Shown here: piece after piece, positions 1 to 6,665 of the stretch
How the letters are laid out: every line of letters starts with the position of its first letter
How positions within the stretch are numbered: the stretch's first letter is position 1
Assembly: GCA_012514915.1 (NCBI GenBank)
Contig: JAAYZJ010000315.1
Span: 1-8,735, forward strand
DNA length: 8,735 nucleotides
DNA from: Lentisphaerota bacterium
Lineage (GTDB): Bacteria > Verrucomicrobiota > Kiritimatiellia > RFP12 > JAAYLN01
Direction: 5' to 3'
Notes under the pieces: generated by a model
What the model was told of the DNA's origin: nothing
Databases searched by the model: none
Seen by the model: only the letters and a program-made list of their open reading frames with translations
Made by a program: the position numbers and the translations under genes

Positions 1-135
1 GCCTGGGTGCGCGACGGGCAGGCGGTGGAGATCACCACCGAGGCCTACCCGGGCCGTCTCTTCACAGGAACGGTCGCCTTCGTCGAACCAGTGCTCAACG
101 AGCGGACGCGGACGGTCCGGGTGCCAGCAGCCTGA
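1..135 (+). CDS. Fragment of RND efflux membrane fusion protein (CusB/HlyD-like), truncated at both ends
   Basis: Frame 1 is open from the window edge and encodes 44 residues before TGA at 133-135. The segments VRDGQAVEITTEAYPGR and FVEPVLNERTRTVRV match the beta-barrel region of CusB-type periplasmic adaptors, which link the inner-membrane RND permease to the outer-membrane channel in metal/proton antiport. In this family the TRTVRV stretch is normally followed by a further domain (roughly '...R.D..NPDG.LKPGMF'). Here it is followed by only PAA and a stop. The 5' part lies outside the window, and the 3' loss is explained by the junction at about 119-126. The family assignment is fairly secure from the motif and from the adjacent CusA-like gene. 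The product is unlikely to work as an adaptor. Confidence 0.7.
   Translation, partial: AWVRDGQAVEITTEAYPGRLFTGTVAFVEPVLNERTRTVRVPAA
119..126. other. Probable deletion junction fusing cusB-like and cusA-like genes
   Basis: Left of this point frame 1 reads as a CusB-type adaptor. Right of it frame 3 reads ASSLIVLFFLLHLR, which matches transmembrane helix 2 of CusA-type permeases (E. coli CusA has a similar ...VFLFHLR). No intervening sequence remains, so the adaptor's C-terminal part and about 340 residues of the permease (TM1 and the first large periplasmic loop) are absent. The two halves are in different frames, so no fusion protein results. I cannot tell a real genomic deletion from an assembly collapse. 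Confidence 0.6.
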
Positions 136-170
136 TCGTCCTGTTCTTCCTGCTACACCTGCGTACCACG

Positions 171-2759
171 GTGACCGTCCTGCCGACGCTGCCCCTGGCG
201 CTGGCCGGCTCGTTTATCCTGATGTACCTCGCGGGCGTCGACAGCACCATCATGTCGCTGGCGGGGCTGGCCATTGCCATCGGCGACATCGCCGACATGG
301 GCATCATCATGTCGGAGAACATCTACCGCCGCCTGGCCGACGCCACCGAAGAGGAGCAGCGGCAGAAAGGGTATGCGAGGATCGTGTACGAGGGGGCGAC
401 CGAGGTCGGCGGGGCCATCGTCACAGCGGTCAGCAATACGCTCGTCTCGTTCATCCCCGTGTTCTTCCTGACCGGCCAGGAGGGGAAGCTCTTCAAGCCG
501 CTGGCGTATGCCAAGACCTTTGCCATCGGGGCGTCGGTCATGCTGGCGGTTACCGTGGTGCCCTTCCTGTGCTACCTCCTCTTCCGTCCGGTGAAATGGC
601 GGATGCGTATGACTCTCGCGGTCGCCGCCCTCTGCGGCGTGCTGGGCATGTTTGCCACGCGGGCCGCGTTTGCCTGGGGCTTTGTGGGCAGTGGCCGCGG
701 CGGGTTGATCACCATCGCCGTGGGGGTGGGCGTCGCCCTTTGCGTCGTCCGCATGGCGCGCGAGAGGTGCGTGCCGCTGGAGCAGAACCGCGTCTCGCGT
801 GGCATTGCCCGCGTGTACACCCCAGCCCTGCGCTGGGTGCTGGCGCACAAGCGGGCCTTCATGGCCGCCCCCTTGGCGATCCTCTTCATCGGCCTGACGG
901 TCTGGCTGGGCATCCACCGCACGCTCTATCCGCTGGAGTGGACGGTCAACCGGTTCGCCCGCGGGCAGGCGTCGCCCGAACTCAAGCGGGAGATGTTCGC
1001 GCCCCCGGAGGCGGATGTTGCCCGTCCGCTCCTGGAACTCGATTACCTCCGCTGGCAGCGGGTCCGCACCCCCGCGGGGCAGGAGCGGTTCCGCCTCCTG
1101 ACCCGGCGGCAGGATCCGGCCGAACGCAGTGCCGAGCACGTGGCGGGGCTGACGGTGGTTCGCGAAGGGCGCATCCTGCCCGGCATCGGGCGCGAATTCA
1201 TGCCGCCGCTCGACGAGGGTTCCTTCCTGTACATGCCGTCGCTGCTGCCGCAGGCGGCGCTCTCCGAAGTGGCAGCGGTCAACAGCCGGCAGGATGTGGC
1301 CATGACCAGCGTGCCGGAAGTGGCCTGCGTGGTGGGCAAGGTCGGCCGCGCCGACTCGGCACTGGATCCCGCCCCCGTCGGGATGATCGAGACGATCGTC
1401 ACGCTCAAGCCGACGGACGAGTGGCGCACCGTGCCGGTCCAACGCGTCTTTTCGGACTGGTCGGCGTGGCTCAAGGCGCCGCTGGCCCGGATCTGGCCGG
1501 AGCACCGGCGCATCACCAAGGACGAAATCCTCACCGAACTGCAGGAGAAGACCGCGGTGCCGGGCGTGCTTCCCTCCTGGCTGCAGCCGATCCAGACGCG
1601 TCTGGTGATGCTCCAGACGGGCTTCCGTGCCATGATGGGCGTCAAGATCTACGGCAGCGACCTGCGCGAGATCGAGCGCATCGGCCTGCAGATGGAGCAG
1701 ATCCTGCGCGAGGTGCCGGGGGCCACCGACGTCGTGGCCGACCGCATCGTTGGCAAGCCGTATTTGCAGATCGAGATCGACCGCGACCGCCTGGCGCGCT
1801 ACGGCGTCGGCATGCAGGACGTGCAGGACGTGATCGAGACCGCCCTGGGCGGCATGAACCTCACGGAGCAGGTCGACCGGCGGGAGCGCTATCCGATCCG
1901 CATCCGGCTGGCGCGCGATTTTCGCGAGGATCTGGACGCGATCCAGCGGATCAACGTCCCGACCGCGTCGGGCGCGCAGGTACCGCTGGCCCAGCTCGCG
2001 ACCATCGAGGCGGTGCTGGGCCCGCAGGAGATCAAGGGTGAGCGCGGCCTGCTCGTCGGGTATGTCACCATGAACACGCGCGACCGCGACGAGGTCTCGG
2101 TGGTCCGCGACGCCGAGGCACGGCTGCAGCAGGCGGTGCGCGAGGGGCGGTTGCACGTGCCGCCCGGGACCTACTGGGAGTGGTCGGGCCAGTTCGAGAA
2201 CCAGGTCCGCGCCATGGCCCGCATGCGGATCCTCGTCCCCATCACACTCGGCATCATCTTCGTGATGCTGTACATGGGCTTTTCCCGCTGGTGGGTCGGC
2301 GCGGTCATCTTCTTTGGCGTGCTGGTCTCGGCCTCTGGGGGCTTCATCCTGCTCGGCATCTGGGGGGCGAATCTCTCGGTGGCGGTGTGGGTGGGCTTCC
2401 TGGTGCTCTTCGGCGTGGTCGACGACGACGGCGTGGTCATGGCCACCTATCTGGAGGGAGCGTTCAAGGGGCGGACCTTCACCGGCGTCGAGGAGATCCG
2501 CGAGGCGGTGGTGGCGGCGGGGCTCAAGCGGATCCGTCCCTGCCTGATGACCACCGCGACAACGGTCATCGGCCTACTGCCGATCTTCTGGACGTCGGGC
2601 CGCGGCTCGGATATCATGCAGCCGATGGCCATTCCATCAGTCGGCGGCATGGCGGTCTCCCTGGTCACCCTGTTCATCGTCCCCTGCCTGTTCTCGGCTG
2701 TCGAGGAGTGGAAATGGCGGCGGGCCCGGCGAGCCTGCAACCTTACCGCCGCTGAGTAG
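171..2759 (+). CDS. Heavy-metal efflux RND permease (CusA/CzcA family), N-terminally truncated
   Basis: This is an inner-membrane proton/metal antiporter subunit. The 862 residues (numbered from GTG 171) align to CusA from TM2 to the C terminus. Homology begins at about 123 without a start codon, so this start is only the first in-frame GTG. Visible family features are TM4 GDIADMGIIMSEN with D42 and E49 at the proton-relay positions, FMPPLDEGSFLYMP at 343-356, and methionines M405 (GMIET) and M480 (RLVMLQTG) at sites equivalent to CusA metal-binding methionines. TM10-12 run from about 685 to 845. Two oddities stand out: the relay Glu of TM10 is replaced by a DDD triplet (751-753), and the relay Lys expected after RIRP is Cys791. 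Between TM6 and TM7 there are two extra hydrophobic segments (about 147-169 and 178-194), and about 75 extra residues follow TM7. Loss of TM1 and the first periplasmic domain makes this a probable pseudogene. Substrate (Cu/Ag or another metal) cannot be fixed. Confidence 0.85.
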   Translation: MTVLPTLPLALAGSFILMYLAGVDSTIMSLAGLAIAIGDIADMGIIMSENIYRRLADATEEEQRQKGYARIVYEGATEVGGAIVTAVSNTLVSFIPVFFLTGQEGKLFKPLAYAKTFAIGASVMLAVTVVPFLCYLLFRPVKWRMRMTLAVAALCGVLGMFATRAAFAWGFVGSGRGGLITIAVGVGVALCVVRMARERCVPLEQNRVSRGIARVYTPALRWVLAHKRAFMAAPLAILFIGLTVWLGIHRTLYPLEWTVNRFARGQASPELKREMFAPPEADVARPLLELDYLRWQRVRTPAGQERFRLLTRRQDPAERSAEHVAGLTVVREGRILPGIGREFMPPLDEGSFLYMPSLLPQAALSEVAAVNSRQDVAMTSVPEVACVVGKVGRADSALDPAPVGMIETIVTLKPTDEWRTVPVQRVFSDWSAWLKAPLARIWPEHRRITKDEILTELQEKTAVPGVLPSWLQPIQTRLVMLQTGFRAMMGVKIYGSDLREIERIGLQMEQILREVPGATDVVADRIVGKPYLQIEIDRDRLARYGVGMQDVQDVIETALGGMNLTEQVDRRERYPIRIRLARDFREDLDAIQRINVPTASGAQVPLAQLATIEAVLGPQEIKGERGLLVGYVTMNTRDRDEVSVVRDAEARLQQAVREGRLHVPPGTYWEWSGQFENQVRAMARMRILVPITLGIIFVMLYMGFSRWWVGAVIFFGVLVSASGGFILLGIWGANLSVAVWVGFLVLFGVVDDDGVVMATYLEGAFKGRTFTGVEEIREAVVAAGLKRIRPCLMTTATTVIGLLPIFWTSGRGSDIMQPMAIPSVGGMAVSLVTLFIVPCLFSAVEEWKWRRARRACNLTAAE

Positions 2760-2821
2760 CCGGTATCACCGTGCCCCGGCGGGGGTGCGGCCGTTTGTGG
2801 AGCGCTCCTCGGAGGAGAAAC

Positions 2822-3211
2822 ATGACCATCGTTCTGGAACGGGTTTACGGCGCGGCCCCCCGGACGGCGGGCCACCGTGTCTTGGTCGACCGCGTCTGGC
2901 CGCGCGGCGTCGCGCGGGCGTCGCTGGAACTGGATGAATGGTGCCGCGAGCTTGCGCCGAGCCGCGCGTTGCGCACCTGGTTCGCGCACGATCCCGGACG
3001 CTGGGAAGCCTTCCGCGGGCGCTATCTGGCCGAGCTGGACGGGCACCAGGCGGAACTCACGCGCCTGCGGGAGATGGCCTCGCGGAAGGGTCTGGTCCTC
3101 CTGTACGGCGCCCGCGACACGGCACATAACCAGGCCGTCGTCCTGCGCGAAGCGCTCGAAAAGGGCGTGCCGGCCCGGCGGGGCGGGAAGGCCGAGAACA
3201 GGATGGACTAG
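2822..3211 (+). CDS. DUF488 / YeaO-family protein
   Basis: A small soluble protein of 129 residues, close to the usual length for YeaO-like members of DUF488. The N-terminal signature RVYG...GHRVLVDRVWPRG (residues 7-29) is diagnostic. LDEWCRELAPS (37-47), the FRGRYLAEL segment (64-72) and LVLLYGARDTAHNQAVVL (91-108) follow the family order. The biochemical role of the family is not established and I assign none. The start at ATG 2822 is preceded by GGAGGAG at 2811-2817 with a 4-base gap. That motif sits in a small CTCCT/AGGAG stem that could partly mask it. The gene is 62 bases downstream of the permease, with no clear terminator between them, so read-through is possible. No signal peptide or membrane segment is visible. 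Confidence 0.85.
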   Translation: MTIVLERVYGAAPRTAGHRVLVDRVWPRGVARASLELDEWCRELAPSRALRTWFAHDPGRWEAFRGRYLAELDGHQAELTRLREMASRKGLVLLYGARDTAHNQAVVLREALEKGVPARRGGKAENRMD

Positions 3212-3305
3212 CGAGGCCACTCATCGGCCCCAAGGGCGTGCACGCGATCACTGGGGATGGGCGATGAAAGCGAGCCAATCGATGGATTCGAGAGAACTGA
3301 TGGCT

Positions 3306-3332
3306 CGATTCAGTCGATTCACGCGATTCTAT
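3306..3332 (+). repeat. Three tandem 9-base repeats starting CGATTC
   Basis: CGATTC occurs at 3306, 3315 and 3324, exactly 9 bases apart, followed by a fourth CGA at 3333. The inverse, GAATCG, appears again at 3464. The array lies 46-73 bases upstream of the proposed -35 box, so it could be a regulatory binding array. It could also be chance or the trace of a decayed coding repeat, since one frame reads RFSRFTRFYR. Confidence 0.4.
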
Positions 3333-3348
3333 CGACCCCCACACCCCG

Positions 3349-3376
3349 CCCAGCGGCACTTTGCGAATGCGCTGGG
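3349..3376. promoter_or_regulatory. Inverted repeat just upstream of the leu promoter, possible operator
   Basis: CCCAGCG (3349-3355) and CGCTGGG (3370-3376) form a perfect 7-bp inverted repeat around a 14-base spacer. It ends 2 bases before the -35 hexamer, with its centre about 52 bases before the expected transcription start. That is where class-II-type activators or some repressors bind. No T-run follows, so it does not look like a terminator for the upstream gene. The function is inferred from symmetry and position only. Confidence 0.4.
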
Positions 3377-3378
3377 TG

Positions 3379-3408
3379 TTGACAGTCGTGCGGCAAATAT
3401 GCTTAACT
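3379..3408 (+). promoter_or_regulatory. Putative sigma70-type promoter of the leu operon
   Basis: A perfect TTGACA (3379-3384) is followed after 18 bases by TTAACT (3403-3408), which matches TATAAT at four positions. TG at 3400-3401 gives an extended -10 arrangement. Transcription would start near 3415 and give a leader of roughly 300 bases before leuA. This fits the leader ORFs and attenuator that follow. TATGCT at 3398-3403 is another -10 candidate, but its 13-base spacer is too short. Confidence 0.55.
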
Positions 3409-3441
3409 GATCCCGATACCCGGCACGGAGGCGCGGCGGTT

Positions 3442-3477
3442 ATGCGTTTCCGGGCCGGCTATGGAATCGAATCATGA
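3442..3477 (+). CDS. Possible leader mini-ORF (11 aa) translationally coupled to the Leu-rich leader
   Basis: ATG 3442 opens an 11-codon frame reading MRFRAGYGIES and ending at TGA 3475-3477. GGAGG at 3427-3431, 10 bases upstream, is the strongest Shine-Dalgarno sequence in the whole leader. The stop overlaps the next ATG (3474-3476) as ATGA, the classical arrangement for translational coupling. The peptide resembles nothing I know. Its likely role, if real, is to deliver ribosomes to the next ORF. At this length chance is a serious alternative. Confidence 0.3.
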   Translation: MRFRAGYGIES

Positions 3478-3623
3478 GGGCGAACTTTTCAGGGAATCCT
3501 TATCGCCACGGCGACGCTGGCGTCGTCCGTCGCGGTTCCGTCCGCCCGCAGACGGCCATGGCACGCCTTCCGTTGCTCCGTTCGGATCTCCTGCTGGGAG
3601 GCCCGGCCGGTTGCATGACGTAA
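3474..3623 (+). CDS. Putative leucine leader peptide (leuL-like), attenuator sensor
   Basis: The frame from ATG 3474 encodes 49 residues and stops at TAA 3621-3623. An internal ATG at 3558 would give a 21-residue version. All six leucines lie in the last third, within LPLLRSDLLLGG: codons CTT 3567, TTG 3573, CTC 3576, CTC 3588, CTG 3591 and CTG 3594. Such clustering of the end-product amino acid, 30-60 bases before an intrinsic terminator and directly upstream of leuA, is the hallmark of ribosome-mediated attenuation. Translation could begin at 3474 (weak GGAA, plus coupling to the mini-ORF that overlaps it) or at 3558 (poor SD). The peptide itself would have no function beyond its translation. 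The sequence is not homologous by eye to the enterobacterial leu leader, so this rests on architecture. Confidence 0.55.
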   Translation: MRANFSGNPYRHGDAGVVRRGSVRPQTAMARLPLLRSDLLLGGPAGCMT

Positions 3624-3667
3624 TTCCGCGGATGGACGAGCAAGCTGAATAATGGAACCCCGTGGAA
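3624..3667 (+). promoter_or_regulatory. Predicted antiterminator pairing of the leu attenuator
   Basis: UUCCGCGG (3624-3631), which begins at the base after the leader stop codon, can pair over 8 contiguous positions (one G-U) with CCGUGGAA (3660-3667). The latter is the 5' arm of the terminator hairpin. The two structures exclude each other. A ribosome stalled at Leu codons 3588-3596 would leave 3624-3631 free, the antiterminator forms, and leuA is transcribed. A ribosome reaching the stop codon would cover 3624-3631 and let the terminator fold. The pairing was found by eye, and energies were not computed. Confidence 0.5.
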
Positions 3668-3689
3668 GTCTCTTCGACGGGGTTTTCTT
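3656..3689 (+). terminator. Rho-independent terminator/attenuator upstream of leuA
   Basis: AACCCCGT (3656-3663) pairs perfectly with ACGGGGTT (3677-3684). Inside, after one G/G mismatch, GAAG (3665-3668) pairs with CTTC (3672-3675) around a TCT loop. The T-rich tail TTTTCTT (3683-3689) follows directly. This is a strong intrinsic terminator placed between the leu promoter and leuA, 33-39 bases before the possible leuA starts. It would block the operon unless overridden, which argues for attenuation and against simple termination of an upstream gene. Confidence 0.8.
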
Positions 3690-3722
3690 GTATTCAGGGA
3701 TAAAGGATGAGTGAGTGAGATC

Positions 3723-5357
3723 ATGAAAGCAGGAGCACGGATCCAATTTTTCGACACGACCCTGCGCGACGGCGAGCAGGCGCCCGGGTACAGCATGAAC
3801 CTGGAGGAGAAGGTTCGCCTGGCGTTGCAACTGGAGTCGCTGGGTGTCGATGTCGTCGAGGCCGGTTTCGCGATCGCCTCGCCGGGCGACGCCGAATCGG
3901 TCGCCGCCGTCGCGCGCGCACTCAAACAGACCACCGTCGCCAGTCTCTCGCGTGCACTGGAAAAGGATATCGACGCCTCCGCCGCGGCGCTGCGCGAGGC
4001 GGTCCACCCCCGCATCCACACCTTTATCGCGACCAGCGACCTGCATTTGCAGTACAAGCTGAAGATGTCGCGCGAACAGGCTCTCGATCAGGCCCGGCGC
4101 ATGGTGGCCTACGCCCGCAACCGCTGTGCCGAGGTTGAGTTCAGCGCCGAGGATGCTTTCCGCTCCGACCGCGACTACCTCTGCCGCATCGTCGAGGCGG
4201 CCATCGATGCCGGCGCGACAGTCATCAACCTTCCCGACACCGTGGGCTATGCGACGCCGGACGAGTTTTTTGCGATGGTCGAGGCGGTGCACACGCGCGT
4301 GCCCAACGTGGACCGCGCGACACTGGCCGTCCACTGCCACAACGATCTCGGACTCGGCGTGGCCAATTCGCTGGCCGGCATCCGCGCCGGCGCGCGGCAG
4401 GTCGAGTGCACGATCGGCGGCATCGGCGAGCGGGCCGGCAACGCGGCGCTCGAGGAGATCGTCATGACGCTGCGCACCCGCGCCGACTTCTTCGACTGCA
4501 CCTACACCATCAAGACGGAAGAGCTGTTCCGGACCGCGCGCCTGCTGGCGTCGATCACCGGTGTCAAGATCGCGCCCAACAAGCCGATCGTCGGCCAGAA
4601 CGCCTTCGCGCACGAGTCGGGCATCCACCAGCACGGCATGATGGCCAATGCCCGCACCTACGAGATCATGACGCCCGAGTCGGTGGGGGTCATGAAGACC
4701 TCGCTGGTGCTGGGCAAGCATTCGGGACAGCACGCCTTCATACGGCGCCTCGAGGAACTGGGCTACAAGCCCGGGGCCGAGCAGGCCCAGCAGTTGTTCG
4801 AAGCCTTCAAGCTGCTCGCCGACCGCAAGAAGACGATCGAGGACCGCGACCTGGTCGCCCTGGTCGAAAGCGCCAGCGCGTCGGTCGCCGATCCGAAACG
4901 CGGCTGGGTGCTCGACAGCTTCGTGGTCAACAGCGGCAACCGCATGACGAGCACGGCGTGCGTCACGCTGCGCAAGGGCAAGCGGAAGGCGCAGGAAGTC
5001 GCGACCGGCTCCGGGCCGGTGAATGCCTCGTTGCGCGCGATCGAGAAGATCATTCACCACCCGTTTGTCCTCGAGGAGTACCAGTTGCAGGCGGTCACCG
5101 AGCGGCGCGACGCGCTCGGCGAGGTGCTGGTCAAGATTTCGGACGAGACCGGCTTCTATCGCGGACGGGGCGTCAGCACCGACGTGATCGAGGCGAGCAT
5201 TCTTTCGTGCCTCTCGGCCGTCAACCACATGCTGGACGCCAACCCCATCGCCAACGCCCTCGGCGCGGGAACCGCGCCCGCCCGGCAGCGCCCAACCCGA
5301 CCGGTGCGCGCGGCCGCCGCGAAGAAACCCCGGAAAGCTCCTGCAACCCGGCAGTAG
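3723..5357 (+). CDS. leuA: 2-isopropylmalate synthase
   Basis: Catalyses the first committed step of leucine synthesis: acetyl-CoA plus 2-oxoisovalerate to 2-isopropylmalate, in the cytoplasm. The DRE-TIM barrel shows FDTTLRDGEQ at 10-19 (catalytic Arg15, metal ligand Asp11), metal-binding HCHND at 204-208, GIGERAGN at 233-240 and HESGIHQHG at 297-305. The C-terminal LeuA dimer domain, the leucine feedback site, spans about 390-510 (GSGPVNAS, RGVSTDVIEAS). Length is 544 residues, slightly over the roughly 510-525 of bacterial type, because of a basic Ala/Lys/Arg/Pro tail of about 25 residues. The start is ambiguous: GTG 3711 adds MSEI and lies 3 bases from AGGA (3704-3707), while ATG 3723 has only a GAGTGAG stretch upstream. 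Context with leuCDB excludes homocitrate or citramalate synthase as the likelier reading. It is the first gene of the operon. Confidence 0.95.
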   Translation: MKAGARIQFFDTTLRDGEQAPGYSMNLEEKVRLALQLESLGVDVVEAGFAIASPGDAESVAAVARALKQTTVASLSRALEKDIDASAAALREAVHPRIHTFIATSDLHLQYKLKMSREQALDQARRMVAYARNRCAEVEFSAEDAFRSDRDYLCRIVEAAIDAGATVINLPDTVGYATPDEFFAMVEAVHTRVPNVDRATLAVHCHNDLGLGVANSLAGIRAGARQVECTIGGIGERAGNAALEEIVMTLRTRADFFDCTYTIKTEELFRTARLLASITGVKIAPNKPIVGQNAFAHESGIHQHGMMANARTYEIMTPESVGVMKTSLVLGKHSGQHAFIRRLEELGYKPGAEQAQQLFEAFKLLADRKKTIEDRDLVALVESASASVADPKRGWVLDSFVVNSGNRMTSTACVTLRKGKRKAQEVATGSGPVNASLRAIEKIIHHPFVLEEYQLQAVTERRDALGEVLVKISDETGFYRGRGVSTDVIEASILSCLSAVNHMLDANPIANALGAGTAPARQRPTRPVRAAAAKKPRKAPATRQ

Positions 5358-5385
5358 CCCTTCCCGACACGGAAAGAACCGAACC

Positions 5386-6654
5386 ATGAGCATGACACAG
5401 ACACAGAAGATCCTTGCGCGGCATGCGCGCCTCGACGCCGTCAGGGCCGGCCAGTTGATCCTGGCCGACCTCGACCTGGTCCTCGGCAACGACATCACGG
5501 CGCCGGTCGCGATCCGCGAGTTCGGCAAGTTCGGCAAGGCAGCCGTCTTCGACCGCGACAAGGTCGCGCTGGTGCCCGACCACTTCACGCCGAACAAGGA
5601 CATCAAGGCGGCCGAGCAGTGCGCCTGCCTGCGCGCCTTCGCGCGCGAGCAGGCCATCACGAACTATTTCGACGTCGGCCGAGTGGGCATCGAGCATGCC
5701 TTGCTGCCCGAGAAGGGGCTGGTCACGGCGGGCGACTGCATCATCGGCGCCGACAGCCACACCTGCACCTACGGTGCGCTCGGCGCCTTCTCGACCGGCG
5801 TGGGCAGCACCGACATGGCCTGCGGCATGGCGACGGGACAGGCCTGGTTCAAGGTGCCGTCCGCCATCCGCTTCGTCCTCGAAGGCCGTCTGCCGCAGCA
5901 TGTCTCGGGCAAGGATGTGATCCTGCACATCATCGGCCTCATCGGCGTCGACGGCGCCCGCTACCAGTCGATGGAATTCACCGGCCCCGGTGTGGCGGCG
6001 CTCTCGATCGACGACCGCTTTACGATCGCCAACATGGCGATCGAGGCCGGCGCCAAGAACGGCATCTTCCCCGTCGACAACCAGACGCGCGACTACCTCC
6101 GCGAGGTCGGCGCCCGCGAACCAGTCATCGAGGCGGCCGACGACGACGCCGTCTACGAGGCGACCCATACGATCGACCTCGGCAGCCTGCGCCCGACCGT
6201 CTCGTTCCCGCATCTGCCGTCGAACACCCGCACGATCGACGCGGTCGGCGAGGTGAAGATCGACCAGGTGGTGATCGGCTCCTGCACGAATGGCCGCCTG
6301 AGCGACCTGCGGATCGCGGCGGAGATCCTGAAGGGCCGGACCGTGGCGCCGCATGTCCGCGTGATCATCTTCCCCGCGACGCAGAAGATCTGGCTGCAGG
6401 CGATGGAGGAGGGGCTCTTCCGCATCTTCGTCGAGGCCGGCTGCGCCGTCAGCACGCCGACGTGCGGCCCCTGTCTCGGCGGCCACATGGGCATTCTGGC
6501 CGCCGGCGAACGCGCCGTGGCGACCACCAACCGGAACTTCGTCGGCCGCATGGGGCACGTCGAGAGCGAAGTCTACCTGGCCAATCCCGCCGTGGCCGCG
6601 GCCTCCGCCGTCACCGGGTATCTCACCGATCCCGCCACCCTCGAAACCGTCTAA
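5386..6654 (+). CDS. leuC: 3-isopropylmalate dehydratase large subunit
   Basis: With LeuD it isomerises 2-isopropylmalate to 3-isopropylmalate using a [4Fe-4S] cluster. Cluster ligands are visible as Cys300 (GSCTNGR) and Cys360/Cys363 (STPTCGPCLGGHMG). The GADSHTCTYGALGAF segment at 121-135 is the aconitase-superfamily active-site signature. At 422 residues it belongs to the short class of LeuC, common in archaea and many non-proteobacterial lineages. It lacks the extra length of the E. coli protein (about 466). The start at ATG 5386 has GGAAAG at 5371-5376, 9 bases upstream; ATG 5392 is a close alternative. It follows leuA after 28 bases. The short class can also act on homologous substrates (homoaconitase, citraconate), but leuA and leuB on either side favour leucine synthesis. 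Confidence 0.95.
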   Translation: MSMTQTQKILARHARLDAVRAGQLILADLDLVLGNDITAPVAIREFGKFGKAAVFDRDKVALVPDHFTPNKDIKAAEQCACLRAFAREQAITNYFDVGRVGIEHALLPEKGLVTAGDCIIGADSHTCTYGALGAFSTGVGSTDMACGMATGQAWFKVPSAIRFVLEGRLPQHVSGKDVILHIIGLIGVDGARYQSMEFTGPGVAALSIDDRFTIANMAIEAGAKNGIFPVDNQTRDYLREVGAREPVIEAADDDAVYEATHTIDLGSLRPTVSFPHLPSNTRTIDAVGEVKIDQVVIGSCTNGRLSDLRIAAEILKGRTVAPHVRVIIFPATQKIWLQAMEEGLFRIFVEAGCAVSTPTCGPCLGGHMGILAAGERAVATTNRNFVGRMGHVESEVYLANPAVAAASAVTGYLTDPATLETV

Positions 6655-6665
6655 GGAATCCGAAC

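Noticed and set aside
153..2156. A 667-codon open frame on the minus strand opposite the permease
   Set aside because: It is His/Arg/Asp-rich low-complexity sequence, as expected from the complement of a GC-rich gene. The plus strand has clear RND homology throughout. The same applies to long minus-strand frames at 3489-5660, 5221-6558 and 6651-8510.
2763..2789. CCCC-GGC-GGGG hairpin after the permease gene as a terminator
   Set aside because: The stem is short and no T-run follows; GC-rich sequence gives such stems by chance.
3264..3410. A 48-codon plus-strand ORF upstream of leuA (start MKASQSMDSREL) with RFSRFTRFYR repeats
   Set aside because: It resembles no known protein, its upstream G-rich stretch is a poor RBS, and it overlaps the inverted repeat and the proposed leu promoter. 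A real small protein cannot be excluded, but the sequence does not support it.
3461..3652. An alternative 63-codon ORF in the leu leader (starting MESNHEGEL)
   Set aside because: It has only two leucines besides a run of Arg/Pro, has no good RBS, and its stop (3650-3652) runs past the antiterminator strand to just before the terminator. The frame ending at 3623 fits an attenuator better.
3411..3722. A T-box riboswitch as the regulator of leuA
   Set aside because: No T-box consensus (AGGGTGGNACCGCG-like) or specifier-loop layout is visible, whereas a Leu-rich ORF and a competing pairing are.
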